DNA from: Blastococcus sp. KM273128
GTDB lineage: Bacteria; Actinomycetota; Actinomycetes; Mycobacteriales; Geodermatophilaceae
Reading direction: 5' to 3'
Assembly: GCF_021698975.1 (NCBI RefSeq)
Contig: NZ_SSXA01000005.1
Location: 18,245 to 82,244, forward strand
DNA length: 64,000 nucleotides
Shown: one piece after another, positions 52,600 to 61,295 of the stretch
How the letters are laid out: every line of letters begins with the position of its first letter
How positions within the stretch are numbered: position 1 is the stretch's first letter
Position numbers and translations under genes: made by a program
The notes under the pieces: generated by a model
What the model saw: only the letters and a program-made list of their open reading frames with translations
Databases searched by the model: none
What the model was told of the DNA's origin: nothing

Positions 52600-53853
52600 T
52601 CAGCGCGTGTGGCCGGACCCCGTGACGACGTACGTGGTCGAGGTGAGCTCGGGCAGGCCGAGCGGCCCCCGGGCGTGCAGCTTCTGGGTGGAGATGCCGA
52701 TCTCGGCGCCGAACCCGAACTCCCCGCCGTCGGTGAACCGGGTGGAGGCGTTGACCAGCACGGCGGCGGCGTCCACCCCGGCGGTGAACTCGGCGATCGC
52801 GCGGGCGGAGTCGGCGACGACCGCCTCGGTGTGGCCGGTGCTCCACCGGGCGATGTGGTCCAGCGCCTGCGGCAGGTCGTCGACGACCCGCACCGCCATG
52901 TCCATCGACAGGTACTCGGTGCCCCAGTCGTCGTCCGTGGCCGGGACGACGCCCTCGTGGGCCGAGCGGGCCGCGTCGTCGCCGTGGAGCGCGACCCCGG
53001 CGTCGGCCAGCGCGGCCAGCAGCCGGGGCAGGTGCGGGTACGAGCGGTGCACCAGCAGCGTCTCGGCGCTGTTGCAGACGCTCACCCGGTGGGTCTTGGA
53101 GTTGAGCACGACCGCCTCGGCGATCACCGGGTCGGCCGAGGCGTCGACGTAGACGTGGCAGTTGCCCTCGCCGGTCTCGATCACCGGCACCCGGGACTCC
53201 CGCACGACTCGCTGGATCAGCGAGGACCCGCCGCGGGGGATGACGACGTCGACCAGGCCGCGGGCGTTCAGCAGCTCCCCCACCGAGGCGCGGTCGGCCG
53301 GCAGCAGCTCCACGAAACCCGCCGGCAGCCCCGCCTTCTCCCCCGCCTCGGCGAGGACGGCGAGCAGCGCGGTGTTGGTGGCGAACGCCGAGGCCGAGCC
53401 GCGCAGCAGCGCCGCGTTGCCGCTCTTGAGGCACAGCCCGGCGGCGTCGACGGTCACGTTGGGGCGGGCCTCGTAGATGATGCCGACGACACCGAGGGGC
53501 ACGCGGACCTGCGTGAGCTCCAGCCCGTTGGGCAGCCGCGACCCGCGGACGACGTCGCCCACCGGGTCGGGCAGCGCGACCAGCTGGCGCAGCGCGTCGG
53601 CGACCCCGGCGATCCGGCCGGCGTCCAGCCGCAGCCGGTCGACGATCGCCTCCGGCGTGCCGTCGGCCCGCGCCGCCGCGACGTCGGCCGCGTTGGCGGC
53701 CAGGATCTCGTCGGCGCGCTCGACCAGCGCCGCGGCCATCGCCGTCAGCGCGGCGTCCTTGGTGTCCGTCGGGAGGGTGCGGAGCACCCGGGCGGCGGCC
53801 TTCGCGCGGAGCGCGGCGGCACCGATCAGCGGCAGGCCGGAGACGTCGGGCAC
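52600..53853 (-). CDS. proA: Gamma-glutamyl phosphate reductase
   Basis: ProA reduces glutamyl-5-phosphate to the semialdehyde in proline synthesis. The 417-residue protein has [26 protein letters not shown]-type [29 protein letters not shown] and the catalytic Cys region [20 protein letters not shown]. The GTG at 53853 follows TAGGAT by 6 nt, indicating a leaderless mRNA. proB lies about 4 kb upstream, separated by the zinc operon and def. Confidence 0.96.
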   Translation of the reverse strand: MPDVSGLPLIGAAALRAKAAARVLRTLPTDTKDAALTAMAAALVERADEILAANAADVAAARADGTPEAIVDRLRLDAGRIAGVADALRQLVALPDPVGDVVRGSRLPNGLELTQVRVPLGVVGIIYEARPNVTVDAAGLCLKSGNAALLRGSASAFATNTALLAVLAEAGEKAGLPAGFVELLPADRASVGELLNARGLVDVVIPRGGSSLIQRVVRESRVPVIETGEGNCHVYVDASADPVIAEAVVLNSKTHRVSVCNSAETLLVHRSYPHLPRLLAALADAGVALHGDDAARSAHEGVVPATDDDWGTEYLSMDMAVRVVDDLPQALDHIARWSTGHTEAVVADSARAIAEFTAGVDAAAVLVNASTRFTDGGEFGFGAEIGISTQKLHARGPLGLPELTSTTYVVTGSGHTR

Positions 53854-53859
53854 GCCGCG

Positions 53860-53865
53860 ATCCTA
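53860..53865 (-). promoter_or_regulatory. Candidate -10 for leaderless proA
   Basis: TAGGAT on the minus strand ends 6 nt before GTG 53853. Confidence 0.5.
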
Positions 53866-53926
53866 CGCGCGCGCCCCGTCGGCTCCCCCCGGCGTGACCC
53901 CGGACCGGCCCTCCGGCGTCTTGTGC

Positions 53927-53939
53927 GAGAATGATTCTC
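53927..53939 (+). promoter_or_regulatory. Zur-type operator of the znu operon
   Basis: GAGAAT-G-ATTCTC is a perfect inverted repeat of the Fur/Zur type (compare TGAAAATGATTTTCA-like boxes). It ends 1 bp before ATG 53940, so bound Zur would block transcription start. The zur gene is the last gene of the same operon. Confidence 0.8.
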
Positions 53940-54941
53940 ATGCACATGATCTCGATCCGCCGCAGCGCGGTCGCGCTCGGTTCGGCCACCTGCCTGCTGC
54001 TCACCGGGTGCGCGGCCGACGGTGGCGGGAGCGGGGCGGCCGAGGGCGAGCTGTCCGTGCTCGCCGGCTTCTACCCGCTGCAGTGGGCCGCCGAGCAGGT
54101 CGGCGGCGACCGCGTGCAGGTCTCCTCGGCCACCCCGCCCGGCGGCGAGCCGCACGACCTGGAGCTCACCCCGCGGGACGTCGCCGCGATCTCCGAGGCC
54201 GACCTGGTCATCCACCTCGAGGGCTTCCAGCCCGGCCTCGACGACGCCGTCGCGTCCGAGGCCCCCGACGCCGCCTGGGACGCGGGTCAGGCCGCCGACC
54301 TGTCGCTGACGACCACCAGCGAGCACGACCACGCCCACGAGGGCGAGGAGCACGCCGACGAGGAGGCCCACGCGGACGAGGCGCACGCCGAGGAGGAGGC
54401 GCACGCCGAGGGCGAGGGGTCGGTCGACCCGCACTTCTGGCTCGACCCCACCCGCCTGGCCGACGTCGCCGACGCCCTGGCCGACCGGCTCGCCGAACTG
54501 GACCCCGACGGCGCGGACACCTATGCGGACAACGCCGCTGCGCTGCGCGCCGACCTCGAGGCCCTGGACACGGAGATGTCCGACGCGCTCGCGGGCTGCG
54601 CGGTGGACACCCTGGTGACGAGCCACGACGCGTTCGGCTACCTCGGCGAGCGCTACGGTCTCGAGGTGGTCGGCATCAACGGGCTCAGCCCCTCGCAGGA
54701 GCCCAGCGCCGCCCAGCTCGGCGAGATCACCGAGCTGGTGGCCGACCGCGGCATCACCACCGTCTACACCGAGACCCTCGTCGACCCGGCGGTGGCCGAG
54801 ACCGTGGCCGCGGAAGCGGGCGTGCGGACCGCCGTCCTCGACCCGCTCGAGGGGCTGACCGACGAGTCGGCCGGCGAGGACTACCTCGAGGTCATGCGCG
54901 CCAACCTGGCCACCCTGCAGGAGGGCCAGAACTGCTCGTGA
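53940..54941 (+). CDS. znuA: Zinc ABC transporter substrate-binding lipoprotein
   Basis: A cluster A-I metal-binding protein of about 333 residues: lipoprotein signal (RRSAVALGSATCLLLTGC), FYPLQWAAEQVGGDRVQVSS, EPHDLELTPRDVAAI and DPHFWLDPTRLADVADAL, which give the metal-binding His, then SHDAFGYLGERYGLEVV. A His/Glu/Asp-rich loop (about residues 125-158, many HAEE/HADE repeats) is the zinc-collecting loop typical of ZnuA. ATGs at 53931, 53940 and 53946 are all possible; 53940 is chosen because the Zur box ends just before it. Confidence 0.93.
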   Translation: MHMISIRRSAVALGSATCLLLTGCAADGGGSGAAEGELSVLAGFYPLQWAAEQVGGDRVQVSSATPPGGEPHDLELTPRDVAAISEADLVIHLEGFQPGLDDAVASEAPDAAWDAGQAADLSLTTTSEHDHAHEGEEHADEEAHADEAHAEEEAHAEGEGSVDPHFWLDPTRLADVADALADRLAELDPDGADTYADNAAALRADLEALDTEMSDALAGCAVDTLVTSHDAFGYLGERYGLEVVGINGLSPSQEPSAAQLGEITELVADRGITTVYTETLVDPAVAETVAAEAGVRTAVLDPLEGLTDESAGEDYLEVMRANLATLQEGQNCS

Positions 54942-55789
54942 CCGGTCGCGATCTCGCCGAGCAGCACCGCACGGAGCCCGACCTCGACCTCGCGGTCGGG
55001 CTCCGCGGCGCCAGCATCGGCTACGGCGACGTCCCCGTGGTGCAGGACGTCGACCTGACCGTGCACCCGGGCGAGGCGCTCGCCGTCCTCGGGTCGAACG
55101 GCTCCGGGAAGACCACCCTCGCCCGCGGCCTGCTCGGCCTGGCCTCCGTGCTGGGCGGGGAGGTGACGGTCCTCGGTGCGCCGGTGGGGCGGCTGCGCGA
55201 GCGCGGCCGCGTCGGCTACGTGCCCCAGCGGCACACGGTCAGCGGGGCCGTGCCGGCGACCGTCCGCGAGGTGGTCGGCGTCGGCCGGCTCGCGCGGCGC
55301 GGGCTGCTCGGCCGTCCCACGGCCGCCGACCGCGCGGCGGTGGCCGACGCCATCGACGCGGTGGGGCTCGGCGACCGCACGCGGGACCCGGTCGCGTCGC
55401 TGTCGGGCGGCCAGCAGCGCCGCGTTCTCGTGGCCCGGGCACTGGCCGCCGAACCGGAGCTGCTGGTCATGGACGAGCCGACCGCCGGGGTCGACGCCGC
55501 CAACCAGGAGACGCTCGCCCGGGTCCTCGCCGAGGTCTCCGCGCGCGGGACGACCCTGCTCGTGGTCACCCACGAGGCCGGCCCGCTCGCCGGCGTCCTG
55601 ACCCGCGCGGTCGTCGTCGACCACGGGCGGATCCGCTACGACGGCCCCCTCGCCGGGGCCGGCCCGCTCGCCGGCGACGCGGGGCACCACCACCCCGAGG
55701 ACCCGGACGACCACCCGGGGACCGGGTACCGCCAGCACCAGCCGTGGACGTCGTCCCGCCCGGTGCGCGCCCGCGACGGGGAGCAGTGA
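54938..55789 (+). CDS. znuC: Zinc ABC transporter ATPase
   Basis: The 283-residue ATPase has Walker A GSNGSGKTT, signature LSGGQQRRVLVARALA, Walker B LLVMDEPTAGVD and the metal-family VGYVPQRHTVSG Q-loop. Its start overlaps the znuA stop (GTGA). A C-terminal His/Asp-rich tail (AGHHHPEDPDDH) is unusual for an ATPase and could bind zinc. It works with ZnuA and ZnuB at the membrane. Confidence 0.94.
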   Translation: MTGRDLAEQHRTEPDLDLAVGLRGASIGYGDVPVVQDVDLTVHPGEALAVLGSNGSGKTTLARGLLGLASVLGGEVTVLGAPVGRLRERGRVGYVPQRHTVSGAVPATVREVVGVGRLARRGLLGRPTAADRAAVADAIDAVGLGDRTRDPVASLSGGQQRRVLVARALAAEPELLVMDEPTAGVDAANQETLARVLAEVSARGTTLLVVTHEAGPLAGVLTRAVVVDHGRIRYDGPLAGAGPLAGDAGHHHPEDPDDHPGTGYRQHQPWTSSRPVRARDGEQ

Positions 55790-55790
55790 C

Positions 55791-56819
55791 GTGGAGATCC
55801 TCCAGTACGGGTTCATGCAGCGGGCGCTGCTGGCCTCCCTGATGGTGGGGCTGGCCGCTCCGGCGGTCGGCATCTTCCTGGTGCAGCGGCGGCTGTCGCT
55901 GCTGGGCGACGGGCTCGGCCACGTCGCGCTCGTCGGCGTCGGCGTCGGCGTCCTCACCTCCACCGCCCCGGTGGGGGCGGCCCTCGTCGCGGCGGTCGCC
56001 GGGGCGGTGCTGATCGAGCTGGTCCGAGCCCGCGGGCGCACCAGCGGTGACGTGGCGCTCGCCGTCCTCTTCTACGGGGGCATCGCCGGTGGTGTGGTGC
56101 TGCTCAGCCTCGCGCCCGCCGGCCAGGCGACCAACCTCGACGCGTACCTGTTCGGGGCGATCACCACCACCAGCGCCGGGGACCTGGTGGCCTTCGGCGT
56201 GATCACGGTGGTGATCCTGTCGGTCGTCTGGCTGCTCGGGCAGCGGCTGTACGCGGTGAGCGACGACGAGGAGTACGCGCGCGCGGTGGGCCTGCCCGTG
56301 CTGGCGCTCAACGTGGTGCTCGCCGCGCTCGTGGCCTCGACGGTCGTGCTGTCGATGCGCGTCGTCGGCCTGCTGCTGATCAGCGCGCTGATGATCCTGC
56401 CCAGCGCGGTCGCCCAGCTGCTGGCCGGCAGCTTCCGACAGGCGCTGCTGCTGGCCTGCGGCATCGGGCTGGTGGTCAGCCTCGCCGGGACCACGGCCTC
56501 CTACTACACGGGCACGCCGTCGGGCGGCACGATCGTGCTGCTGGCCATCGCGCTGTTCCTGCTCGTCGCGCTGGGCGTCGCCGTCCGGGAGGCCACGGGC
56601 CGCCGCCGGCACCGGCGTAAGGTCGGCCTGCACGCCGCCCACCCGCACGAGCACGGGGAGGGCTGCGGCCACCGGCCGGTCCCGCACGGCGACCACGTGG
56701 ACTACGACCACGACGGCCACCTGCACGCCCCGCACCGGACCGGCACGGGCGTGCACTACGACGAGCACGGCGAGCACCCGGTGCCGGCACCGGTGGAGGG
56801 AAAGGCAGGCCGACCGTGA
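55791..56819 (+). CDS. znuB: Zinc ABC transporter permease with His-rich tail
   Basis: An ABC-3 family permease with about eight helices (YGFMQRALLASLMVGLAAPA, RRLSLLGDGLGHVALVGVGV, SMRVVGLLLISALMILPSAV). At 342 residues it is longer than most because of a cytoplasmic tail of about 65 residues with some 18 His (for example HAAHPHEHGEGCGHRPVPHG). The tail is likely a zinc buffer or sensor. The GTG start is 1 bp after the znuC stop; zur overlaps its end by 4 bp. Confidence 0.94.
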   Translation: MEILQYGFMQRALLASLMVGLAAPAVGIFLVQRRLSLLGDGLGHVALVGVGVGVLTSTAPVGAALVAAVAGAVLIELVRARGRTSGDVALAVLFYGGIAGGVVLLSLAPAGQATNLDAYLFGAITTTSAGDLVAFGVITVVILSVVWLLGQRLYAVSDDEEYARAVGLPVLALNVVLAALVASTVVLSMRVVGLLLISALMILPSAVAQLLAGSFRQALLLACGIGLVVSLAGTTASYYTGTPSGGTIVLLAIALFLLVALGVAVREATGRRRHRRKVGLHAAHPHEHGEGCGHRPVPHGDHVDYDHDGHLHAPHRTGTGVHYDEHGEHPVPAPVEGKAGRP

Positions 56820-57229
56820 GCTCCCCCGACACCGCTCCCCCCGCCCGCCGGCAGACCCGCCAGCGCACCGCCGTCCTGGACCTGCTCGACGAGCTCGACG
56901 GCTTCCGGAGCGCCCAGGACCTGCACGCCCTGCTGCGCGAGCGCGGCGACTCGGTGGGCCTGGCGACGGTCTACCGGGCGCTGCAGGCGCTGGTCGACGA
57001 CGGCCTGGTCGACGTGCTGCGCAGCGGCGAGGGCGAGGCCGCGTACCGCCGGTGCTCGCCGGTGCACCACCACCACCTGGTGTGCCGCTCGTGCGGGCGG
57101 ACGGTGGAGGTCGCCGACCCGCCGGTGGAGCGCTGGGCGGCGAGGATCGCCGCCGAGCACGGCTTCGCCGACGTGCAGCACGAGCTCGAGGTGTTCGGCA
57201 CCTGCGGGAGCTGCGCCGCCGACCGCTGA
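56816..57229 (+). CDS. zur: Zinc uptake regulator (Fur family)
   Basis: The 137-residue protein has the Fur DNA-binding part (RRQTRQRTAVLDLLDELDGF, GDSVGLATVYRALQALVDDG). The metal sites are CSPVHHHHLVCRSCGRTVEV (CxxC and His cluster) and a C-terminal CGSC, together the structural zinc site of four Cys. Its place as last gene of the znu operon and the GAGAAT-type operator upstream identify it as Zur rather than Fur or PerR. Feedback repression by zinc-loaded Zur is expected. Confidence 0.94.
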   Translation: MSSPDTAPPARRQTRQRTAVLDLLDELDGFRSAQDLHALLRERGDSVGLATVYRALQALVDDGLVDVLRSGEGEAAYRRCSPVHHHHLVCRSCGRTVEVADPPVERWAARIAAEHGFADVQHELEVFGTCGSCAADR

Positions 57230-57232
57230 GCG

Positions 57233-57255
57233 GCTGACGCTACCGACGCGTCAGC
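57233..57255. terminator. Bidirectional terminator between zur and def
   Basis: GCTGACGC pairs perfectly with GCGTCAGC around a 7-nt loop, and flanking GAGCG/GCTC extends it. It overlaps the def stop codon. Confidence 0.7.
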
Positions 57256-57733
57256 GCTCGCGGAGCGCCCGAAGGGCCGCCTTCCGGGCGTCACCGGTGA
57301 GCCGGTCCAGGAAGACCTTCCCGTCGAGGTGGTCGACCTCGTGCTGCAGGCAGCGGGCCATCAGCCCCTCGCCCTCCAGCCGCAGCGGCTTGCCGTCGAC
57401 GTCGAAGCCCTCCGCGACGCAGCGCATCGCGCGCACGGTCGGTGCCCAGATGCCCGGCACCGAGAGACAGCCCTCGTCGCCGTCCTGGATCTCCTCGGAG
57501 CGCTCGACGATGACCGGGTTGACCATGTGCCCGATCACGCCGTCGATGTTGTACGAGAAGGCGCGCACGTTGACGCCGATCTGCGGCGCCGCGACCCCGG
57601 CCCGGCCGGGGTGGTCGACGGTCTCCTCCAGGTCGCGGACCAGCGCGGCCAGCCAGGCGTCGAAGGCCCGGACCGGGTCCGAGGGGGTGCGCAGCACCGG
57701 GTCGCCGAGTTCGCGGATGGGGCGGATCGTCAC
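57251..57733 (-). CDS. def: Peptide deformylase
   Basis: Deformylase removes the N-formyl group from new proteins. The three motifs are present: GVAAPQIGV (with Ala for the usual Leu of GLAAPQ), EGCLSVPG and QHEVDHLDG, which supply Gln, the metal Cys and the two metal His with catalytic Glu. At 160 residues it is short of a C-terminal extension, ending AALRALRER. The GTG at 57733 is 6 nt after a GAGACT hexamer. It sits downstream of proB on the same strand. Confidence 0.95.
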   Translation of the reverse strand: MTIRPIRELGDPVLRTPSDPVRAFDAWLAALVRDLEETVDHPGRAGVAAPQIGVNVRAFSYNIDGVIGHMVNPVIVERSEEIQDGDEGCLSVPGIWAPTVRAMRCVAEGFDVDGKPLRLEGEGLMARCLQHEVDHLDGKVFLDRLTGDARKAALRALRER

Positions 57734-57739
57734 CCGGCC

Positions 57740-57745
57740 AGTCTC
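57740..57745 (-). promoter_or_regulatory. Candidate -10 for leaderless def
   Basis: GAGACT on the minus strand ends 6 nt before GTG 57733, the same hexamer as at era. Confidence 0.35.
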
Positions 57746-57763
57746 TCAGCCCGGTCCCGGCGC

Positions 57764-58888
57764 TCAGCGCAGGCGTCCGACCAGCACCATCTCGTCGCGG
57801 TGCACCACCTCGCGGCGGTACTCGGCCGGGAGGTCGCCGGTCTTGCGGCCGAGCAGCCGGGGCATCTCCCGCGCGTCGTAGGCGACCAGCCCGCGGGCGA
57901 CCACCACGCCGTCCGGCCCGACCAGCTCCACCGGGTCGTCGGCGAGGAACTCCCCCGCCACGCCGGTGATCCCGGCGGCCAGCAGCGACGCGTGCCGCTC
58001 GCGGAGGGCGGCGACCGCCCCGTCGTCGAGCAGCAGCCGGCCCCGCGGACGGCTGGCGTAGCGCAGCCAGAACTGGCGGGCGCTGGGCCGCTTGCCCATC
58101 GGCGCGAAGAGGGTGCCCACCCGGTCGCCGTCCAGCGCGCCCGCGGCCTGCGGGGTGGAGGTGACCACGACCGGCACCCCGGCGTGCGCGGCGATGAACG
58201 CCGCCTCGACCTTGGTCGCCATCCCCCCGGTGCCCACGCCGTTGCGGCTGGCCGAGCCGAGGACGACCGCGGCGAGGTCCGCCGGGTCTCGCACGGTGTC
58301 GACCAGCTGAGCGGGCCCGGTGCGCGGGTCGCCGTCGTACACCCCGTCGACGTCGGAGAGCAGCACGAGGGCGTCGGCCTGCGACAGGTGGGCGACCAGC
58401 GCGGCGAGCCGGTCGTTGTCCCCGAAGCGGATCTCGTCGGTGGCGACCGTGTCGTTCTCGTTCACGACCGGCAGCACGCCGAGGTCCAGCAGCCGGTCCA
58501 CCGTCCGCCGGGCGTTGCGGTAGTGGCTGCGGCGGGTGAGGTCGTCGGCGGTGAGCAGCACCTGGCCGACGGTGATCCCGTGACGGGCGAAGGCGTCGGC
58601 GTAGGTCTGCACCAGGCGCAGCTGACCGACGCTGGCCGCGGCCTGCGCGGTCGCCAGATCTCGCGGGCGCCCGTCGAGGCCGAGCGGCGCCAGCCCCGCC
58701 GCGATCGCGCCGGAGGAGACGAGCACGACCTCCCGGCCCGACGACCGAACGGCGGCGAGCGCGTCGACCAGGGCGGTCAGCCGCTCGACGTCCAGCCCAC
58801 CGGGCAGCGTGGTCAGCGAGGAGGAGCCGACCTTGACCACGACCCGGCCCGCTCCGGCGATCGCGGGGCGGGCGGCGGCAGCGGTCAC
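57764..58888 (-). CDS. proB: Glutamate 5-kinase
   Basis: ProB phosphorylates glutamate in proline synthesis. The 374-residue enzyme has [59 protein letters not shown] and [17 protein letters not shown]-terminal PUA domain ([28 protein letters not shown]) is as in E. coli. It overlaps obg by 4 bp (GTGA), the usual obg-proB operon of actinobacteria. proA is not adjacent. Confidence 0.96.
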   Translation of the reverse strand: MTAAAARPAIAGAGRVVVKVGSSSLTTLPGGLDVERLTALVDALAAVRSSGREVVLVSSGAIAAGLAPLGLDGRPRDLATAQAAASVGQLRLVQTYADAFARHGITVGQVLLTADDLTRRSHYRNARRTVDRLLDLGVLPVVNENDTVATDEIRFGDNDRLAALVAHLSQADALVLLSDVDGVYDGDPRTGPAQLVDTVRDPADLAAVVLGSASRNGVGTGGMATKVEAAFIAAHAGVPVVVTSTPQAAGALDGDRVGTLFAPMGKRPSARQFWLRYASRPRGRLLLDDGAVAALRERHASLLAAGITGVAGEFLADDPVELVGPDGVVVARGLVAYDAREMPRLLGRKTGDLPAEYRREVVHRDEMVLVGRLR

Positions 58889-60405
58889 CGGTCCCCCTCG
58901 CCGGCCCCACCGGGTAGGTCGTCGGCCAGCTCCTCGAGCTCCGCGTCGGTCCAGCCGCGCTCGGTCGCCTCGAACGGCACCCGGCGGGCGCGCTTGGCCG
59001 CCAGCCGCTCGGCGGCCCCGATCCGCTCGTTGCTCTCCAGCCGGTTGTCGGTGCCGCGCCCGCCCAGGCCCGCGGACTCCTCGGCGGTGAGGGTGCCGGC
59101 GGGCAGCGTGGGCGCCCAGTCGAAGGTGACGTCGCCGATGGTGACGGCGTCGCCCTCGCGGGCGCCGGCCTTGGCCAGCTCCTCCTCCACCCCGAGGCGG
59201 TTGAGCCGGTCGGCGAGGTAGCCGACGGCCTCGTCGTTGGTGAAGTCGGTCTGCCGCACCCACCGCTCGGGCTTCACGCCGCGGACGACGAACGAGCCGG
59301 GGTCGTCGGGGTCGCGCTCGACGGTGAAGCCGGTGTCGTCGACGGCGCGCGGGGTCAGCGTCACCCGCACCGGCTCGGGCGCCGGCAGCGAGGCGCGGTG
59401 CTCCTCGACGGCGGCCGCCAGGGCGTAGCCGAGCGCGGCGAGCCCCTCACCGGTCACGGCGCTGATCGGGAACACCTGCAGGCCGCGCGCCTCGAGGGTC
59501 CCGCGGACGAGGTCGACCAGCTCCCGGCCGTCGGGGACGTCGATCTTGTTGAGGACGGCGATGCGGAGCCGACCGACCAGGTCGAGCTCGTCCCCGGAGT
59601 ACTGGGCGAGCTCGTGCTCCAGCGCCTCGATGTCGGTCTCGGGGTCGCGCCCGGGCTCCATGGTGGCCATGTCGATGACGTGCACCAGGACGGCGCAGCG
59701 CTCGACGTGCCGCAGGAACTGCAGGCCCAGCCCCTTGCCCGCCGAGGCGCCGGGGATCAGGCCCGGCACGTCGGCCATCGTGTAGACGGTGTCGCCGGAG
59801 CGCACCACGCCGAGGTTGGGCACCAGCGTGGTGAAGGGGTAGTCGGCGATCTTCGGCCGGGCCGCCGACATGGCGGCGACCAGCGAGGACTTGCCCGCCG
59901 ACGGGTACCCGACCAGCCCGACGTCGGCGATGCTCTTGAGCTCCAGCACCGCGTCGAGGGCTTCGCCGGGCTCGCCGAGCAGCGCGAACCCGGGTGCCTT
60001 GCGGCGGTTGTTGGCCAGCGCGGCGTTGCCCAGCCCGCCCTTGCCCCCGTGCGCGAGCACCACCCGGGTGCCGGCGCCGACCAGGTCGGCGATCTGCCGG
60101 CCGTCGAGGGTGCTCACGACCGTGCCCTCGGGGACGCGCAGGACGCGGTCCTCGCCGCGGGCACCGTGCCGGTTGCTGCCGGCGCCGGGGCGGCCGTTGG
60201 CCGCCTTCTGGTGCGGGCGGTGGTGGAAGTCCAGCAGCGTGTGCACGCTCGGGTCCACCTCGAGGACGACGTCGCCGCCGTCACCGCCGTTGCCGCCGTC
60301 GGGCCCGCCGAGCGGCTTGAACTTCTCCCGGTGCACCGACGACACACCGTGCCCGCCGTTGCCGGCGGCGACGTGGATGGTCACCCGGTCGACGAAAGCG
60401 GCCAT
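58885..60405 (-). CDS. obg: GTPase Obg (CgtA)
   Basis: Obg is an essential GTPase in 50S assembly and stress control. The 506-residue protein has the glycine-rich Obg fold ([20 protein letters not shown]), G1 [10 protein letters not shown]2 DYPFTT, G3 DVPGLI and G4 NKIDVP. An OCT domain ([20 protein letters not shown]) and an acidic C-terminus follow. The ATG at 60405 was chosen because TAGGAGG lies 8 nt upstream; a GTG at 60414 would overlap that site. rpmA and rplU precede it. Confidence 0.96.
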   Translation of the reverse strand: MAAFVDRVTIHVAAGNGGHGVSSVHREKFKPLGGPDGGNGGDGGDVVLEVDPSVHTLLDFHHRPHQKAANGRPGAGSNRHGARGEDRVLRVPEGTVVSTLDGRQIADLVGAGTRVVLAHGGKGGLGNAALANNRRKAPGFALLGEPGEALDAVLELKSIADVGLVGYPSAGKSSLVAAMSAARPKIADYPFTTLVPNLGVVRSGDTVYTMADVPGLIPGASAGKGLGLQFLRHVERCAVLVHVIDMATMEPGRDPETDIEALEHELAQYSGDELDLVGRLRIAVLNKIDVPDGRELVDLVRGTLEARGLQVFPISAVTGEGLAALGYALAAAVEEHRASLPAPEPVRVTLTPRAVDDTGFTVERDPDDPGSFVVRGVKPERWVRQTDFTNDEAVGYLADRLNRLGVEEELAKAGAREGDAVTIGDVTFDWAPTLPAGTLTAEESAGLGGRGTDNRLESNERIGAAERLAAKRARRVPFEATERGWTDAELEELADDLPGGAGEGDR

Positions 60406-60438
60406 GCCCGCCACCTCCTAGCTGGCTGAGAAGCGCCA

Positions 60439-60470
60439 CGAGCGCACGGGCCCATCGGCCCGTGCGCTCG
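60439..60470 (-). terminator. Strong hairpin between rpmA and obg
   Basis: CGAGCGCACGGGCC pairs perfectly with GGCCCGTGCGCTCG (14 bp, 4-nt loop), 34 bp upstream of obg and downstream of rpmA. It likely terminates or attenuates the ribosomal-protein transcript before obg. Confidence 0.8.
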
Positions 60471-60492
60471 TCGGCAGAACGGATGTGGTGGC

Positions 60493-60510
60493 CCCGCTGG
60501 GAACAGCGGG
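60493..60510 (-). terminator. Second hairpin after rpmA
   Basis: CCCGCTG and CAGCGGG pair perfectly around a short tetraloop, 8 bp after the rpmA stop. Confidence 0.55.
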
Positions 60511-60518
60511 AGCCTTCC

Positions 60519-60770
60519 TCAGACCGCGGTGATGGAGACGGTCTTGCGTCCCCGTCGCGTGCCGAAGGTGACCGCGCCCGGCGCGAGCGCGAACAGCGTG
60601 TCGTCGCCACCGCGGCCGACACCCAGGCCCGGGTGGAAGTGGGTGCCGCGCTGGCGGACGATGATCTCGCCGGCCTTCACGACCTGGCCGCCGAACCGCT
60701 TCACGCCGAGGCGCTGGGCGTTCGAGTCGCGGCCGTTCCGGGAGGACGAGGCGCCCTTCTTGTGTGCCAT
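60519..60770 (-). CDS. rpmA: 50S ribosomal protein L27
   Basis: L27 lies near the peptidyl-transferase centre. The 83-residue protein starts [20 protein letters not shown] directly after Met, with no N-terminal pre-sequence of the Firmicutes type, and contains [20 protein letters not shown] and [12 protein letters not shown]. It follows rplU by 7 bp. Confidence 0.97.
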   Translation of the reverse strand: MAHKKGASSSRNGRDSNAQRLGVKRFGGQVVKAGEIIVRQRGTHFHPGLGVGRGGDDTLFALAPGAVTFGTRRGRKTVSITAV

Positions 60771-60777
60771 GTCGGGG

Positions 60778-61089
60778 TCAGCCCTTCGTGATGTCGCGGA
60801 CCACGACGTCGGTGAGGCGCTGACGGTGCCCCTGACGCTTGTGGTAGCCGGTCTTGTTCTTGAACTTGTGGATGTGGATCTTGGGACCCTTGCCGTGGGC
60901 GAGGATCTCACCCGTCACGGTCACCTTCGCCAGGGCCGCCGCGTCGCTGGTGACGGTGTCACCGTCGACCAGGAGGATGGCCGGCAGGGTGACGGTGTCG
61001 CCAGCCTCACCGGCGAGACGGTTGATCGTGAACGTGTCGCCCACGGCCACCTTGTGCTGGCTGCCGCCAGCCTTCACCACTGCGTACAC
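60778..61089 (-). CDS. rplU: 50S ribosomal protein L21
   Basis: The 103-residue protein starts [17 protein letters not shown] after the initiator and ends [13 protein letters not shown], with [20 protein letters not shown] conserved. Two GTG codons occur in a row; the second (61089) gives the usual MYAVVK start and lies 6 nt from AGGAG. It is the first gene of the rplU-rpmA unit behind a long leader. Confidence 0.96.
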   Translation of the reverse strand: MYAVVKAGGSQHKVAVGDTFTINRLAGEAGDTVTLPAILLVDGDTVTSDAAALAKVTVTGEILAHGKGPKIHIHKFKNKTGYHKRQGHRQRLTDVVVRDITKG

Positions 61090-61229
61090 CACTGACTCCT
61101 GTTCGCGTTTCTCACGTCGAGCTCTGTGTCCGGCGCGCACGACCGGGGGGCGCCGGGTGCTTGGACGGGCTGCGCACGCCGTCCCGGCGGCGCCCGCAAG
61201 CGCCTGCGCGGTGGCGCAGCAACCCGTCC

Positions 61230-61259
61230 AGCGTACCCGAGCCGTCCCGGGCCGGTCGA
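61230..61259 (-). promoter_or_regulatory. Candidate rplU-rpmA promoter with a long leader
   Basis: On the minus strand TCGACC (61259-61254), an 18-bp spacer and TACGCT (61235-61230) predict a start near 61223 and a 5' leader of about 134 nt. The leader contains a 7-bp stem GGGACGG/CCGTCC type hairpin around 61166-61188. Confidence 0.5.
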
Positions 61260-61295
61260 CACGCCCTGGTCGTGACCCTGCTGACCCCGGAAGGG

